Assembly: GCA_963693365.1 (NCBI GenBank)
Contig: CAVNZM010000009.1
Coordinates: 6,758,001 to 6,822,000 of the forward strand
Direction of reading: 5' to 3'
Length of the DNA: 64,000 nt
Source of the DNA: Amoebidium appalachense
Taxonomy: Eukaryota > Ichthyosporea
Every line of letters begins with the position of its first letter. The first letter of the stretch is position 1. Position numbers and translations under genes: made by a program. Below the pieces are notes generated by a model. The model was given only the letters and a program-made list of their open reading frames with translations, was not told the origin of the DNA and did not search any database. This document shows, in pieces, positions 48,230 through 61,152 of the stretch.

Positions 48230-49089
48230 AGGAGGGAGGGGGGGGGGGGGAGGGGGAAGGGGGCGGATATTATGACCGGTAGGACTGGATGGAGAGTAGT
48301 ACTAAGAGAGTCAAGGAAAGTCGAAGCGTAAACTTAGCCTCTTGTCAACACGCGCACCATTATCCCGAGAGTATCTACACTGCTGTACGCCTACTCTGAG
48401 TAGAGTGTTTGTGGTTGACCGAAGCTGTTCGTTCTATAGTTTCGCGGAGAACCCAGTCTCCATAAGACCCAATAGGAGAGAGCTTACATTTTTCATATAT
48501 GGCCAAAACGAATACTAACTGATAAACAAATGACTAAACAACCAATCGGAACTCTACATTCTACCAGTACATGCAGTGCCAATCTTCCGAACGCATGCCA
48601 CACGCAGTATCAATCTTCTCAATCGCGTGCCACTTTGTATGTGCATAAATTATTGGTACACGTGCAGGGGCTGTCCCCACACTCGTGCGTAACAGAGGCA
48701 TAGCACGTGGCGTGCCAAGATGCAAAGCTAAGTTGTCATAGTGATGTAATGGTTACGTAATGATGAAGTAATTGTAAAGGTCTGTGTGCTACGTGCAATT
48801 GTCAAATGGTTGCTATCTAAATGTATGCATATCTAGCTTGCGAAACAACAGAAACCATATACAAGGGGGGGAGGGCCTATGAAAGGGTGCCTGAACTTCG
48901 GAAGCGATATAACCTAGCAGATATCTTGGCATCTCGAATTAGTGGCTGCCCCGGCTATATAGTTACGAGGAATGGGTGGGTGGGTGGGATGGGTCACCGC
49001 TGGGTGGGGGAGGGGGGGGGGGTCAGGGGGATGGGGGGGGGGGGGGGGGGATAAATGCGGCACATTTTCTCCCAATTAATCCACACTAC

Positions 49090-50245
49090 ACACTGAAAAG
49101 TCAACCTACCCCCATGGTGTCCTATGGCTATTTGGGTATTCCTTTCACCTCTCAGGGTATTTATTTTGAACGCCTTTTGACCTCGCGCATTTCTCGTGCG
49201 CGCGGTCGCTTACATATCTATCAAGAAATTTTCGCAAATATTTCTAATGTTCATCCTGCCAATCTGCTCACTCTCTATAAAGTTTTTCTTCGTCCATGTT
49301 TCGAATATGGCCTCCCGTTACTCTTGTGTGCCCCTCCACGGCAACAGCGCGCGGCTCCTCGGGAATTCATTCCTTCCAGCGTGAATTCATCCAGTTTGTT
49401 CCTCGCACCTCGCGTCGGCATCCTTTGGCGGCTCCTTTGCTGGGTGTTTTTGGTCTTCCGCAGGCGAGTCAGCGTATGAATGAATTAGGACTTCGCTTTT
49501 GTTTTCATTTGGCTAGACTCCCTTCTTATCATCCTTTGGTGCGATTCTTTCCTTCTTTAGCACCTGTTCCCATTTCCAATGTCCGTGCGAAATGTCCTAT
49601 CCCCAATCTATCTCCCATTCAGAGATATCCTTTTAGACATTTATCTCCTTTATTCTTCTCTTCCAGTATCTATCAGCAGTTTGTTACTTGGTTTCATACT
49701 CAATATCCTTTGCTTCACCATGTTGATAAAGAGTATCATGGTAGGACTCTTGAGCCTGTGCTTCTTTTTATATTAGAGACTCGCCTATTTTCTTTACAAT
49801 CGTTGTGTAAATTAGCTTATATTCATCCTTCCTCTCGTAAACCTACCACTCTTACTGATTTTGCAATTCTAACCCCTTCTTGTGATATTGCTTGGAAATG
49901 TTTATTTTAACGTTGTAATCTTGGTTTCCATAAATGTTTGTGCCACTTTTGCAATTGTGCAGAACCCTTTTCTCGTAAACATTTAGATAGATGTATTTAT
50001 TTATCTCAGATTAATCCGTTGGAAGTTAGAAGACTGGCTTATTTAAATAACCCTGATATTATGTCTATTGACTATCTGTTAAATTACCGAATGTTGAACA
50101 AGTTTCCTAGGGTGCATGATTATCTAAGTCGTTATCTTATCCGTATCCGAGAGTAAGGTTTTTTTGTATCTTCTTCGCTGAGATAGTGTGATATCTCGAT
50201 TGCCTCTATTTTGACCGTCTGAGAATATCAATAAAGTCATTTTAG
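49090..50245 (+). pseudogene. Non-LTR reverse transcriptase fragment (copy 3) with 3' UTR
   Basis: From the thumb (YGYLGIPFTSQGIYFERLL, LLTLYKVFLRPCFEYGLPLL) through the C-terminal zinc-knuckle region (CNCAEPFSRKHLDRC) to VHDYLSRYLIRIRE and a stop at about 50155. There are frame changes near 49340 and an in-frame TAA at about 49908, so it is inactive. The catalytic palm and any endonuclease are missing. A tail with AATATCAATAAAGTCATTTT ends in an A/T run near 50260, consistent with target-primed insertion and 5' truncation at about 49090. Confidence 0.65.
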
Positions 50246-50416
50246 AAAAAAATTTTTTTTTACAGAGTCACATCGATACAGTGGCTGCGGCAATTGCGCA
50301 TGTGCATGTGCACAACGTCTTAGTCACAAGGTTTAGTTATGGTGATACGATGCTTGCTATTATACCTTAGGCTAAGGCACCTAACCACAAGGGGTTGACC
50401 TAAAGCCTTAGGCGCG

Positions 50417-50518
<102 letters not shown>

Positions 50519-50828
50519 TGTCCATCGACTTTACACTTCGGCGGGGGGTACTATCATGTGGGAAAGTAAATACACCCTCTCCGGATCCCCCCCCTCCCCC
50601 CCCTCCCCCTCCCCCCTCCCCCCCTCCCCCCTCCCCCTCGAAAAAATAAAAACGGAGGAAGCTTTCTGTGTTAAAGTAAAGTGCCTTAAAGTGGCATCTG
50701 CTTGATCTCAAACTGTTTAGTTTGCCGTGCACGCACTACAGGTGCGCATTCACGCACAAATTGAATGCCACTGCCAATTATTATGCTCCCCCCCCCCCCC
50801 CCCCCCAATCATCATATGCCCCCTCCCC

Positions 50829-50859
<31 letters not shown>

Positions 50860-51033
50860 AAAATAAAATAAAAAAAATAAAAAAACACACACACATACAG
50901 CACGCACAGACGCGCATAACCCACACCAACCCACTGGGACCACACACACACACGCACTAAGGCTTATAAAATATGAACGTTAGAACGAGAAACATTCAAG
51001 AAAAAAATTTTTTAAAGGGATTTAGCACTCAGG

Positions 51034-51035
<2 letters not shown>

Positions 51036-51089
<54 letters not shown>
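51036..51089. repeat. (AT)n microsatellite
   Basis: About 54 bp of AT that continues directly into the reversed retroelement tail, as the TA-rich end also does at 14985-15000. It probably grew from the element's terminal TATATA. Confidence 0.85.
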
Positions 51090-51090
<1 letters not shown>

Positions 51091-51222
51091 GACTTCATTG
51101 ATATGCTCGTCAATATAGAGGCAATCGGGATATCACAGATATCTCAGGGAAGAAGATACAAAAACCTTACTCTCGGATACGGAGGAGATATTTGAATACT
51201 CAGGGTTCCATAACTTCTTTTA
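51089..51222 (-). repeat. Retroelement 3' tail, reverse orientation
   Basis: Reverse complement of the RT copy-3 tail: on the minus strand it reads CCGTATCCGAGAGTAAGG, CTTCTTCCCTGAGATATC, GATTGCCTCTATATTGACGA, CATATCAATGAAGTCATTA. A truncated second insertion 0.9 kb from copy 3. Confidence 0.65.
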
Positions 51223-51228
51223 ACCTCT

Positions 51229-51450
51229 CCCCCCCCCCCCCCCCCCCCCCCCCCCCGATCTGAAAAATAACAACAAGAAAGGAAACCGGCGGCAAATACA
51301 ATGTGGCATCATTCGAGACGGGGAGGACCCCCCGGAGGGAGGCCGGGGGGGGGGGGGGCCCCCGGCCTCCCTCCGGGGGGTCCTCCCCGTCTCGAATGAT
51401 GCCACATTGTATTTGCCGCCGGTTTCCTTTCTTGTTGTTATTTTTCAGAT

Positions 51451-51495
<45 letters not shown>
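51229..51495. repeat. Palindrome (about 95-bp arms) flanked by poly(C) and poly(G)
   Basis: Left arm about 51257-51350 and right arm about 51359-51451 are exact reverse complements as far as I can check (GATCTGAAAAATAACAACAA ... versus ... TTGTTGTTATTTTTCAGATC). Only a few extra G sit at the centre. The arms are preceded by 28 C (51229-51256) and followed by about 43 G (51452-51495), so the symmetry extends through the homopolymers to about 260 bp. No open gene. Confidence 0.9.
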
Positions 51496-51496
<1 letters not shown>

Positions 51497-51640
51497 CCGA
51501 TCTCAGTCTTGTGCTTCGGATCTTTCTCTCTTTTCGATATTTTTTTTTCTCTCCATGATTTCTCTCTCTGTTTTCAACCATAGGATATCATGATAAAAAT
51601 TTTCATTTTTTTTTTTTTTTTTTTTTTTTAACTACTTTTT

Positions 51641-51684
<44 letters not shown>

Positions 51685-51764
51685 GAGGGGGGGGGAGGGG
51701 GGAAGGAAGAGGTGTTGGGGCGGGTCCATGATCTGAACATTCGGGGGTTGGTGTGTGCATGCAG

Positions 51765-51812
51765 GACTGGGATGATGGGGTGCTGAACCATAGTGACTTC
51801 AGCGGTGATCAG
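51765..51812 (+). CDS. Isolated possible 48-nt exon
   Basis: GTGTGCATGCAG acceptor and CAG|GTATCC donor bracket 16 codons (DWDDGVLNHSDFSGDQ), phase 0 on both sides. No partner exon found. It could be a microexon of an unrecognised gene or chance. Confidence 0.25.
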
Positions 51813-52610
51813 GTATCCCTCCCTCCCCTTCTCCCCTCCCCCCCCCCCCCCACAAAAAAAACACACCCACCCACCCACCCACCACCACCACCACCACCCC
51901 AGTGCCATGCTGTCTGTAAAGTTTGAAACTGTTCCATGACTAATTATCACAAATATCCATCTGGAACTTGTTCAAAACGGTTTATGTATCCCTCATAGGG
52001 AGCGACTCCGGCATGGCGCAGCCCACGAAAACAACGAACACTTCCTAGGTCCAGAGGCGGCCCCGGGGTCAATCCCAATCTCTATTAGAGGATTTTAGTG
52101 ATACCTTATATTATCATACTTTAAAAATCCGGATTCTAATCTTTTGTGCACACTGTCGGCTTGACAGGTCTCACACATATAATTAATGACACCACAAATC
52201 AGGGGAGTGGCTGGCATATCCACATTTCACCACTTTTTTTTGCACAAACCAGCTACAAGCTGGCACAGTTCATTTTTCTCCGGTTTTCGGAGATATTTAT
52301 ATATTTCTTTTCAAATTTTCGCGCTGCTGGACGCCTGCGTCACAGCAAACTCTCTCAAATTTGCTTTCATACAGTTGAAAATTTCTATACAGATCTCCAT
52401 TTTATACAACACAATAATCATCACTATATATGCCTTCTTTCTTACATACCTCTGTATATCTCAAGTATATCTAACTTTACATACCACACTGAGTCTTACC
52501 ATTCGACATCACCATCTACATAATCATTACGTATTCAGCAGCTGCATTTAGATAACCCATTCATTTTTCTCCTTGTCAAACATTCATAGAATTGCAAGCA
52601 GCCATGAAAA

Positions 52611-53273
52611 CTAACTCATAACCTTCTTTGTTTTCAACCCACGGCTGTGGGAATGCCACAAAGACAATACGGGGTCATTCTCATACTCCACCCGGAAAGC
52701 ATCAAACTCTAATTCAGAGACATTCAAATCATATTCGAGCGCGCCCAAAGCCATGATCTCGAGCGCATTCACCTCCCAGAGAGTCAGCCCCGCCACGATC
52801 GCCCACATCTTGTTCGATGGTCTGTCTGTGTCTTCAAGGAATTTCGCTGCAATGATCAGACATGAAACGGCGAGGCAGTGCCCACACACGCTGTTCTTAT
52901 CACTCTCCTTGAACTTGCCGTTTATCAACCTATCGATGTAATACAACGCAAGGACAAGCGTGGCATGAGACGTGGCGAATGCGCCCAGAGAGCGATAGAG
53001 AAAGTCCGAAAGGTCGGAGCCCCTCACAGCTGCGCCACAACTTATGCCATAACGAGAAACGAAGGCCTCGAGAGGGCCCATGGGCTCGTGGATGTTAATC
53101 GTTGGTTCATAGTTGTAGCCTTGATGATGAAGGTCGTGGTGGTGGTGGGTTGATGCTTGTCTGCCCCTTGAGTGTTTTTGTGCACATCGCTCTGAATAGG
53201 AGTGGCACCAGTGGGTGGATGTTGCGGAGGGGCCCCACTCGTGGGATGTGCCACAGGTCATCACCACCTCCAT
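52611..53273 (-). CDS. PHO80-like cyclin
   Basis: Single-exon frame, 220 aa from the ATG at 53273. The first 80 residues are H/S/T-rich and disordered. The cyclin box follows: MGPLEAFVSRYG, LSDFLYRSLGAFATSHATL, LALYYIDRLINGK, then CLAVSCLIIAAKFLEDTD, NKMWAIVAGLTLWEVNALE and LGALEYDLNVSELEFDAF. The AAKFLED and N..WA...GL...E.N.LE pattern is that of the PHO80/cyclin-P class, which binds a Cdk5/Pho85-type kinase (family knowledge). Partner and pathway here are inference. The frame is also open upstream to 53435 with an acceptor-like TTTCTTTCAG near 53334, so an earlier coding exon is possible. TTTATAA lies about 100 bp upstream. Confidence 0.72.
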   Translation of the reverse strand: MEVVMTCGTSHEWGPSATSTHWCHSYSERCAQKHSRGRQASTHHHHDLHHQGYNYEPTINIHEPMGPLEAFVSRYGISCGAAVRGSDLSDFLYRSLGAFATSHATLVLALYYIDRLINGKFKESDKNSVCGHCLAVSCLIIAAKFLEDTDRPSNKMWAIVAGLTLWEVNALEIMALGALEYDLNVSELEFDAFRVEYENDPVLSLWHSHSRGLKTKKVMS

Positions 53274-56200
53274 ACTTGAAGGGAAGTATGTATGTGTGAG
53301 AGGTGCGGGGTCAGAGTGGAATAGATGATATGTCCTGAAAGAAAAAAGACACGTTAACATTTGCAAAGCATTATAAAGGGACCACAAGCTTGGTGCGAGG
53401 GCAGGAGTGTGCGTGTGAGTGTACGTGTGCGTCACAGTTGACTGATGTGTCGTGCACGTTCAGAAGCGTGACAGAATGATGCTTGAGATGCTTTATATAC
53501 GACGCTTGAATCATGTAGAACTAGCATGTAAATTGAGAATTTGAGGTATCAAGCAGATATGTCAGCGCTATTTTATTGGAAATGAAAACGGAGCATTAGG
53601 AACATATAATATGTTTATGAGTAGAATGCTATACGAAGATTGCAAAATATAACGAAGCATTATAATGTGCAAAGATTAAGAAATTCTGTATTCAGAACAA
53701 AAATAAACAAAATAATAGTATGCATGTACATGGCATGTGCTTACGCATGGCGTGTATAAGTATGCATATCCATTAATATCTCCATGTACACATGTGGAGA
53801 TGCTTTATAGAGAGGGCAAGTTTGATGATAATTTTATCTCATATTTATCTACATATTTAATTAGAGAACAAAGGTTGAAATTATTTCACCAGGAGGTCCC
53901 TGCGATTTGTAGTATCTTCGTGAGACTTCGTCTCTTGAGAGAGAACTCGTTGATACTAGATAGATATTTTGGAAAATTAGAATCGATGATAATTTGACAG
54001 ATTCGAGCGTGTGCGTGGGAAGAACTTCGCTGATTAGTACTATAGTAGCCAATCAAACCGTAATACAGTCTGGGGCCCTCTCTGGGGGCTTGGGGCGTGT
54101 TCAAATTCCAACCCAGATCTACTTTCATAACATCAGAAAATGTGTTCATTTCACTTGAACCTGATAATTGACGGTTTTAATATTAGAGGAATTATCTTTG
54201 AGGGTTGTATAGTTCAGAAGCATAACAATTCAATAAACGGTACTGATAATATTCACAGAAGTATTTGCGACCTTGAACTGGAAGATCTGGGCACGCCTGT
54301 AATTGGGATAGATCACCCTATACCCCCAAGTTACTTCTGAACCAACTTGCTGAGCGGACCCGATCCCTAGGGCCAATCAATCAAGTCGACTAATCACAAA
54401 GTCAAGAGTCTCCAGATCCGGAGCAGGGTGTGAAATTTGTTTTTGGCTAGTGCCATTTTGCAGGCAGCTTTCCACCAGCCTGGATGGCCCTAATAGAGCT
54501 AACAACCGTTTTTAGGTGCCACTTTTCTAATATATTTGGCCCTGTTAGGGCTAATTTTTCAGAAATTGATGGACCTAACCTCGAAAAGTTAGGGACAATT
54601 TTCGGATTTCAGGGACGATTTTCTGGCCCTAAACCCCCTAATTTCACACTCTGAATTCAGAGGCAAGCTATTTAGAGTTTTATCTCTGCCTATAAAATGG
54701 AAATGGCAAAAGCAATGGAAAATATTAATTAGCATCCTGTATCATTTGTGCAGATTATATTGTTGAAGATTCTAATGGTCAATTTTTATGCGCCGTTCGG
54801 CACGGTGGCGGCCAGTGTGTGGCGGAGTGACTGGCTGAGTGCACAGGGCCGGATGCCGTGAGTCCGGATCGTCCCGGATGCATGGTCATGACGTCATGTG
54901 AATACCTAATCATATACAAGGGTAATGTGCATATGTCTGTAAATCATCGATAAACAGATATACCTATGCTCATCACCCGACCACATGCATTTTTAGCCTA
55001 CACAAGCCGTAGAGCATGTATAATACAAACGGTCGCAATTATCGGTCCCCAAGCCGCAAGTACTAGTCGGCCGTCCCGACCACCGGATCGCGGCCCCGCG
55101 GGCCACACGGCCCATGCATGCATGGGGTGCCCGTGATCATGGAGCACGTATATATACGCCAATGTGGGGTTGACCTTGGACCAGAGTCAGGATGTTTGCT
55201 GGTACTTTCTGTACAACTGAATTGTATGTTTTTTGTACAGTAGCATAAACATACCATATCACCCAAGTCCTTCAGAACAATCATTAGTAGTCCCACGCGT
55301 GCTGTGAAGTGCACGCAGTATCATAGAGAGATCACGAAGGGGCACGCACGTGCGTGATTGTATGGCCCCAGCGCCGAGCGGCGGCAGTAACGTTGAATGC
55401 ACTTTATGTTCCAGAAGTACCTCGAAAACCAAACCTGCAAAAGCGCGTTCGTGCCAAAGAACTTGGAAGAAAGGGGGGAGTAAAGCGAAAAAAGGCACTC
55501 ATAGCTCTTTACACAACAACTGAAAGAATAGCAGAAGTATTGTATATCTCATGAATGTGTGCGCTTCGATCATGTGATGCCTATCTTGGATTCTGCCACC
55601 CACATTCTGCTTTTTCTTCTAGGGAGACAATCTATTTAGATCCATGGGGTCAGTGGAACGTGGGATGCATATGCAGGTCACGCCATACAAGTGTCGTGTG
55701 GTCTTCAAGAATGTGACAGATATGACCATGTTACATGTCACAGTGACGTGTAAAATTCAAAAGCAAAAGCTTGAAAACAAGGTTAAACAATAAAAAATAT
55801 ACATTAATTTCATAATAAAGTTGAATAAACAAATAAATGATTCAGGTACAAGAAAAAAACGCAAAACATACTGAGTCACGTGCTTTGGGATATCAGGACG
55901 AGCCAAGGCTTTGGGAGAGGCGTGCGCCACTCAGTGTACATGTATGCGGTATGCAGCATATATGCAGCACGGCCGCGAAAGTTTGCCGGAACCGCGTGAC
56001 CGGTAGAAGAGATGTATGGCGCCTGACAGTGACATCGCTGTATCAATAAATAATTAAGTTTAACATTGCATTTCAATTGGTAAATACTAAGATACTGGCA
56101 GGCGAATGCGGGGCTCCCGTCGACTGCTAGATGGGGCCGGTGGCTCATCATCCTCGCGCAGGTACAATCCAAAACTGTTATGAGAAAACGAATGTTGAAG

Positions 56201-56502
56201 AGTGTGTGTTTGTGATCCACGTCCTGTGTGTGTGCATGTGCTCATGTGTGTACACGTGTGTGCGTGTGTGTGTTCCTATGTGTATCACAGTGTGCACATG
56301 CATATGTGTGTGTGTGTGTGTGTGTGTGACGTGTGTGTGTGTGTGTGTACATGTGTGTGTACATGTGTGTGTGTGTGTTTGTGTGTGTGTATGTGTCACG
56401 GTTCCTGTCGCGATAAACTAGGAGGTACGTGTGCGGGGAAAGTCTTTGGCCGTTTGGGACAGGAAGAGAGGGGGTGGGGGGGGGGGGGGGGGGGGGGGAG
56501 TA

Positions 56503-56551
<49 letters not shown>

Positions 56552-57158
56552 TTAGTACACACCTGTGCACCCAGAGCGACAGTAAACAGGAGCAGAACGA
56601 CCTGCCAGGTCCTCATTCCACCACCAGAACCAACCTTGCGGGAACCCCTATTGTGTGGGCAAATGACTCAACAACGCCGTTACGTGGCTACGCGAAGTAC
56701 TTTTGAAAAGAAGTGTGCTTGGTTTGTTTCAGTACGTTTACTGAGCTCCCCCCGTTACGTTTTACTGGGTGGTAACGTGCCATAGCTGCCCAAAACGCAT
56801 TGCCGCGCTCGCTGCAAACAGCGCAACGATCTAGACAATTGGTACCGAGATGGGCGCAAATTGTCCAATCGCATTTAAAGACCCCCAAGGTAGTCAAACT
56901 TTGTACCCCAAAAGTTCAAACTACAGTATTTGACCCCGGTATCCGTTCTCCGTTCCTTATCGGGGCTATAAACACCCACTTATTTGCTCTTCAAAATCCG
57001 TATCAGCGATTGGGCAAAAGCGTTTTTATCGTTTACCCTCCTCCATTAGCCAATCAAATCGCATATATTCGCAGCTACCCCGGCCTTCCCTCATGTGGCT
57101 GGGCCTCCGGCAATGTCCACGCAATAAAAAGTGTGTAAACCCCTCCCCTCAAGCGCCT

Positions 57159-57345
57159 GGCTCGCTTCGCTCGCATTTGGGGGGTCTCATCCGATATCCT
57201 GACTATTTTTTTATGTTTAGGCTCGCTTCGGTCGCATTTGGGGGGCAAGTTTGCTAATTTCTTTCACATGTAGGCTCGCTTCGCTCGCATTTGGGGGGCA
57301 GGTTTGCTATTTTTTTTTTATATACATGTAGGCTCGGTTCGCACA
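57159..57345 (+). repeat. Minisatellite of about 53-61 bp, three full units plus a partial
   Basis: GGCTCGCTTCGCTCGCATTT followed by GGGGGG begins units at 57159, 57220 and 57273, with a partial unit at 57331 (GGCTCGGTTCGC). The GC-rich half is conserved and the T-rich half varies. Confidence 0.8.
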
Positions 57346-57610
57346 CGCGTAGGGCGTGCCCGCTGGACCACGTACAGTGAGCTTGGGGTCAACTTGTTGG
57401 CGCCGGCCCATAACAGTGCCCATCTTCGAGTTCGTGCCAGTCACTGACTGAAACCACAGTGCTCAGTGTGGGCGTGGGGGCATGCATATGTCGTACACAC
57501 ATCGGTTCATGACTTCAGGCCGAGCCTTCCGGCAGGGGAATTCATGTGCGTGTGTGTGTGTTTGTCAGCCGTGTACTGAGCCTTGCAATTGTGTGTGCGT
57601 GCGTGTGTGC

Positions 57611-57657
<47 letters not shown>

Positions 57658-57772
57658 GGGGGGGAAGGGGGCCGGGGGATGGGGAGCCTCAGAGAATTTC
57701 AGAGACAGAGAGAGAGAGAGAGAGAAAAGGGGAGTCAGAGAGAGAGAGAGAGAGGGGGGGGGGGGGGGGGGG

Positions 57773-57877
<105 letters not shown>

Positions 57878-58203
57878 AGAGAGAGACTCTTGAGAGAGAC
57901 AGAGAGAGAGAGACTGAGAGAGCCTCTGCCAGAATACTTCACACACACAGTGTCACTGTCACACACACGTATATACACACACACCGTGGCACAGAGTCAC
58001 ACACACACACACAGACACACACACACACAGACAGACACAGACGCAGGCGCAGACACACACACACGCAACACACATGCACACCACACACACACACTCTCTC
58101 TGTCAGTCACACAGAGAAGGGGGGGGGGGGGGAGAAAGAAGAAATTTGAGAGAGATCGAGGGAGGGAGGGAGGGGGGAGAGAGAGAGAGAGGGGGGGGGG
58201 GGG

Positions 58204-58239
<36 letters not shown>

Positions 58240-58264
58240 GGGAAAGGGAGAGGGAGAGACAGAG

Positions 58265-58672
58265 AAGGGTGGGGGGGGGAGGGTTTGAATGCGGAACACG
58301 GTACGAAGTACGAATACACGAAGGACACATGGAAAGGCAAACATTTAAGTATGCAACATCAGCCATGCGCACAGTATGCGTGATAAGCAGAGCCCATCCT
58401 CAGGGAGGGCCCATTCCAAGTCATCAATTGCGTCTGAGTTTCGACCCCTTAGCCCGCGTATATACAACTCTCCAACTCAGACAGCAGCATCAACTGAACT
58501 TGGGAGGGTCAACCCGTCTTGATCAAAGACGAGCAGGGTTGCTGATGCAAGCAAGGTGAGCAAAACGGTGAATATGTGTGTGCAAACTAATGCAGTGCAG
58601 CGGAAAATGCGTATGTGCTTACAGATGCACGACACAGAGCAACCATGCCCGGTTGCATGGAAGTAAAGCGGT
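58265..58672 (-). mobile_element. Family C repeat, near full-length reverse copy
   Basis: Reverse complement of 32530-32990 over its whole length: starts after a G run with GTTTGAATGCGGAACACG, has AGCAGAGCCCATCCTCAGGG, GTTTCGACCCCTTAGCCCGC and AAAGACGAGCAGGGTTGC, and ends with CATGCCCGGTTGCATGGAAG. The similarity is high, implying relatively recent activity. The poly(G) at its left is the poly(C) tail seen from the other strand. Confidence 0.8.
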
Positions 58673-59360
58673 GGGTGGAGGGGGGTGGGGGGGAGAGAGA
58701 GTATGAGAGAGAGAGAGCAAAAATCTTTAGAGAAGCGAAATTTACCTCACCTCAAATTCAAAAAAAAAAAAAATCACTTCGGATTCAACTTTTACACAGT
58801 CTGACTGCCACATTTTTAATAGTTTTGTATCATACAAGGGGATTATTCAATACTAGAATGCGTGAAAGCGAAAACATCCGAGTTTCCCTATCAGATTTTC
58901 TGATCATATCAATGAGAATCATTTAATTAACATCAGTTGTATGAAAGAGTATTATTCAAATGAATACCAGATTATATATATAGAAATTATTAAAACCAAG
59001 TCATGTTATGAAGCTTAATAAGCCATTCCATACCAAATAAATCATATCATTAAACGAGAATCATTCAATTCAAAACCAGGTTACGAGTCGAGTAGTTTTG
59101 AAACTGATGTCTACTACATAGCATTAAAACAAATCTTTAAATATGTGGGCCAGCAGACACGTTCACTTAAATTCATAATAAACTCACGTCGACGCTTTTG
59201 GAGCTGCTGGTAGCCAGCTATGGAGTGGGGGTGGGCCGTCAAAGTGAGCCCTGGCTAGAATGCGGCAAATGACGTCACCAGTGTGTGGGCGCACAGTACA
59301 CATCAGCGCAGTCTTGCCCACGGCAGTGCCCAGACGGCCCCACCTGCACACGTGGAGATG

Positions 59361-59399
<39 letters not shown>

Positions 59400-59532
59400 G
59401 GGGGGGGGCTCTCAGCGGAGGAGAAGGGGGTCCGGTGGGGGATGTGTGGGGAGGGGGGGGGGGGGGGGGGGGGGGGGGAGGGGGACGAGCGGGCGGGTGG
59501 AGGGGGGGAGGGAGGACTGTGTGTGTGTGACA

Positions 59533-59585
<53 letters not shown>

Positions 59586-59999
59586 GGGGCAATGAGGGGA
59601 TGGGATACTTGGAAAACGAAAGGGTGGGGCTTGTAAAAAAAGAGGGTGGGGGGAAGGGGGGGGGGGGAGGGGGGGGAGGGGGGAGGCGAGGAGGCGAGGT
59701 GGCAGGGGAGAGAGAGGGAGGGGCAGAAGGTGGAAACTGGGATGTAAGAGTAAGGTGGTAATGTTGCTATCCAGACCAAAGCTCCTAAGGCCTCCCCCGA
59801 GGGGAGGGGGGAGGGGGAGGGGGGAGGAGGTTTGGGTTGTTATGTGGCGCCGTGCAATTTGTGACCACACGCACCCTTTTACAGAAGAAAAGATGGACAC
59901 AGGAAAAAAAGACAACTGTACAATGGCAAACACGAAAGATTCTGCAAATCCGACACGAGAGTGTGCATCAATAGCAGGGCCCATCCGCCGCGGGAGGGG

Positions 60000-60336
60000 G
60001 GGGGGGGGGGGGTTTGAATGCGTCAAAAAGTACGAAGTACACAAGAACAAACGGATAACACGATGCAGAATGCAAGCCATACATAAAGAGTATGCATAAT
60101 AAGCAGAGCCCATCCTCAGGGGGGGCCCACGTCATCCACAGTACCCGAGTTTCGACCTATTCCCCTCGTTAACGAAACCCAACTCAGATACTGTTTCACT
60201 TGAACATGAGTAGGTCACCCGTCTTGATCAGAGACGAGCAGGGTTGCTTATGCAGGCAAGGGCAGTGGGAAAGGCCGGGGGTTAAAGTTGCAGCAGTAAG
60301 CAGAAGCAAGAAAAATATAGATAGGAACTCAGGAGA
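60000..60336 (-). mobile_element. Family C repeat, reverse copy (variant subfamily)
   Basis: After a G run: GTTTGAATGCGTCAAAAAGT, AGAGTATGCATAATAAGCAG, GCCCATCCTCAGG, CAGTACCCGAGTTTCGACC and AGAGACGAGCAGGGTTGC. It then ends with AGTTGCAGCAGTAAGCAGAA to GGAACTCAGGAGAC. It shares this 5' end with the copy at 63470 and its 3' half with copies 5 and 6, so it defines a subfamily different from 32530/58265. Confidence 0.75.
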
Positions 60337-60721
60337 CGGGGCTTCTAGGAAGCTCCCCCGTCGATACCTAAGTCGATACTTCCCTGGCTAACATACTACA
60401 CCAGCTGAAAAGAATTAAGTCCCGAAGGCCACAGAATTCGTAATCAGAGGGGAAAATATGAGATTTGACCCACGCCGCAGGGTAGTAACACGCTTACTAG
60501 GGCGGAACTTTATCGTCTTCGAACGGAAAGCTATGCCCCCGGATGTCAGCCGGAAATATGGGGGAGGGGGAGGGAAGGGGAGGGGGGGGGGGGGGGGGGG
60601 GCAGTGAAGTGGGTCGAGGGGAGGGGGTGGGTAGACTCTGGAAATAAACAACGGTAGTTCCCATTGATTGTAAGTGTTACATTCTTATGCTTTCAATATT
60701 CCTTTTTATTCATATTTAAAC

Positions 60722-60783
<62 letters not shown>

Positions 60784-60839
60784 TATCGTTTGGGTGGTCG
60801 TGAATGGGCGAGGTGGTACACGGTAGTATATCTTTTTTT

Positions 60840-60905
<66 letters not shown>

Positions 60906-60942
60906 CGCGCGCACACGCGCGTGTCGTGTCCGCGCCGGCAAA

Positions 60943-60979
<37 letters not shown>

Positions 60980-61152
60980 GTTGTGTGTGTGTGTGTGTGT
61001 GTGCGTGTGTGCGTGTGTGCGTGTGCGTGTGCATGTGTATGTGTATGTGTGTGGGTGTGTGTTTGTGTGGTGTGTGAGTTTTGGGGAGAGGGGGAGGAGA
61101 GTTTGGGGGGGGGGGGAGGGGGGGGGGGGGAGGGGGGGGGTTACGCTGCTAG

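Larger units (their letters stand above)
45105..49060. other. Mostly repeats and spacer
   Basis: Contains the family C copies at 45560 and 46262, a possible exon at 45979-46106, the 35-bp minisatellite at 46484-46870, and C/G blocks at 47060-47150, 47555-47690, 47860-47935 and 48185-48265. It also contains unique sequence at 47170-47550 and 48270-48990 in which I see no gene. Poly(G) at 49010-49050 precedes the RT fragment. Confidence 0.45.

Noticed and set aside
48821-49054. Open frame YERVPELRKRYNLADILASR
   Set aside because: Looks protein-like but runs into GGGT/G repeats. No acceptor/donor pair or partner exon fits, and it is not contiguous with the RT fragment.
55354-55554. Basic open frame (RVRAKELGRKGGVKRKK)
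   Set aside because: Short, no family match, overlapped by an equally long minus-strand frame.
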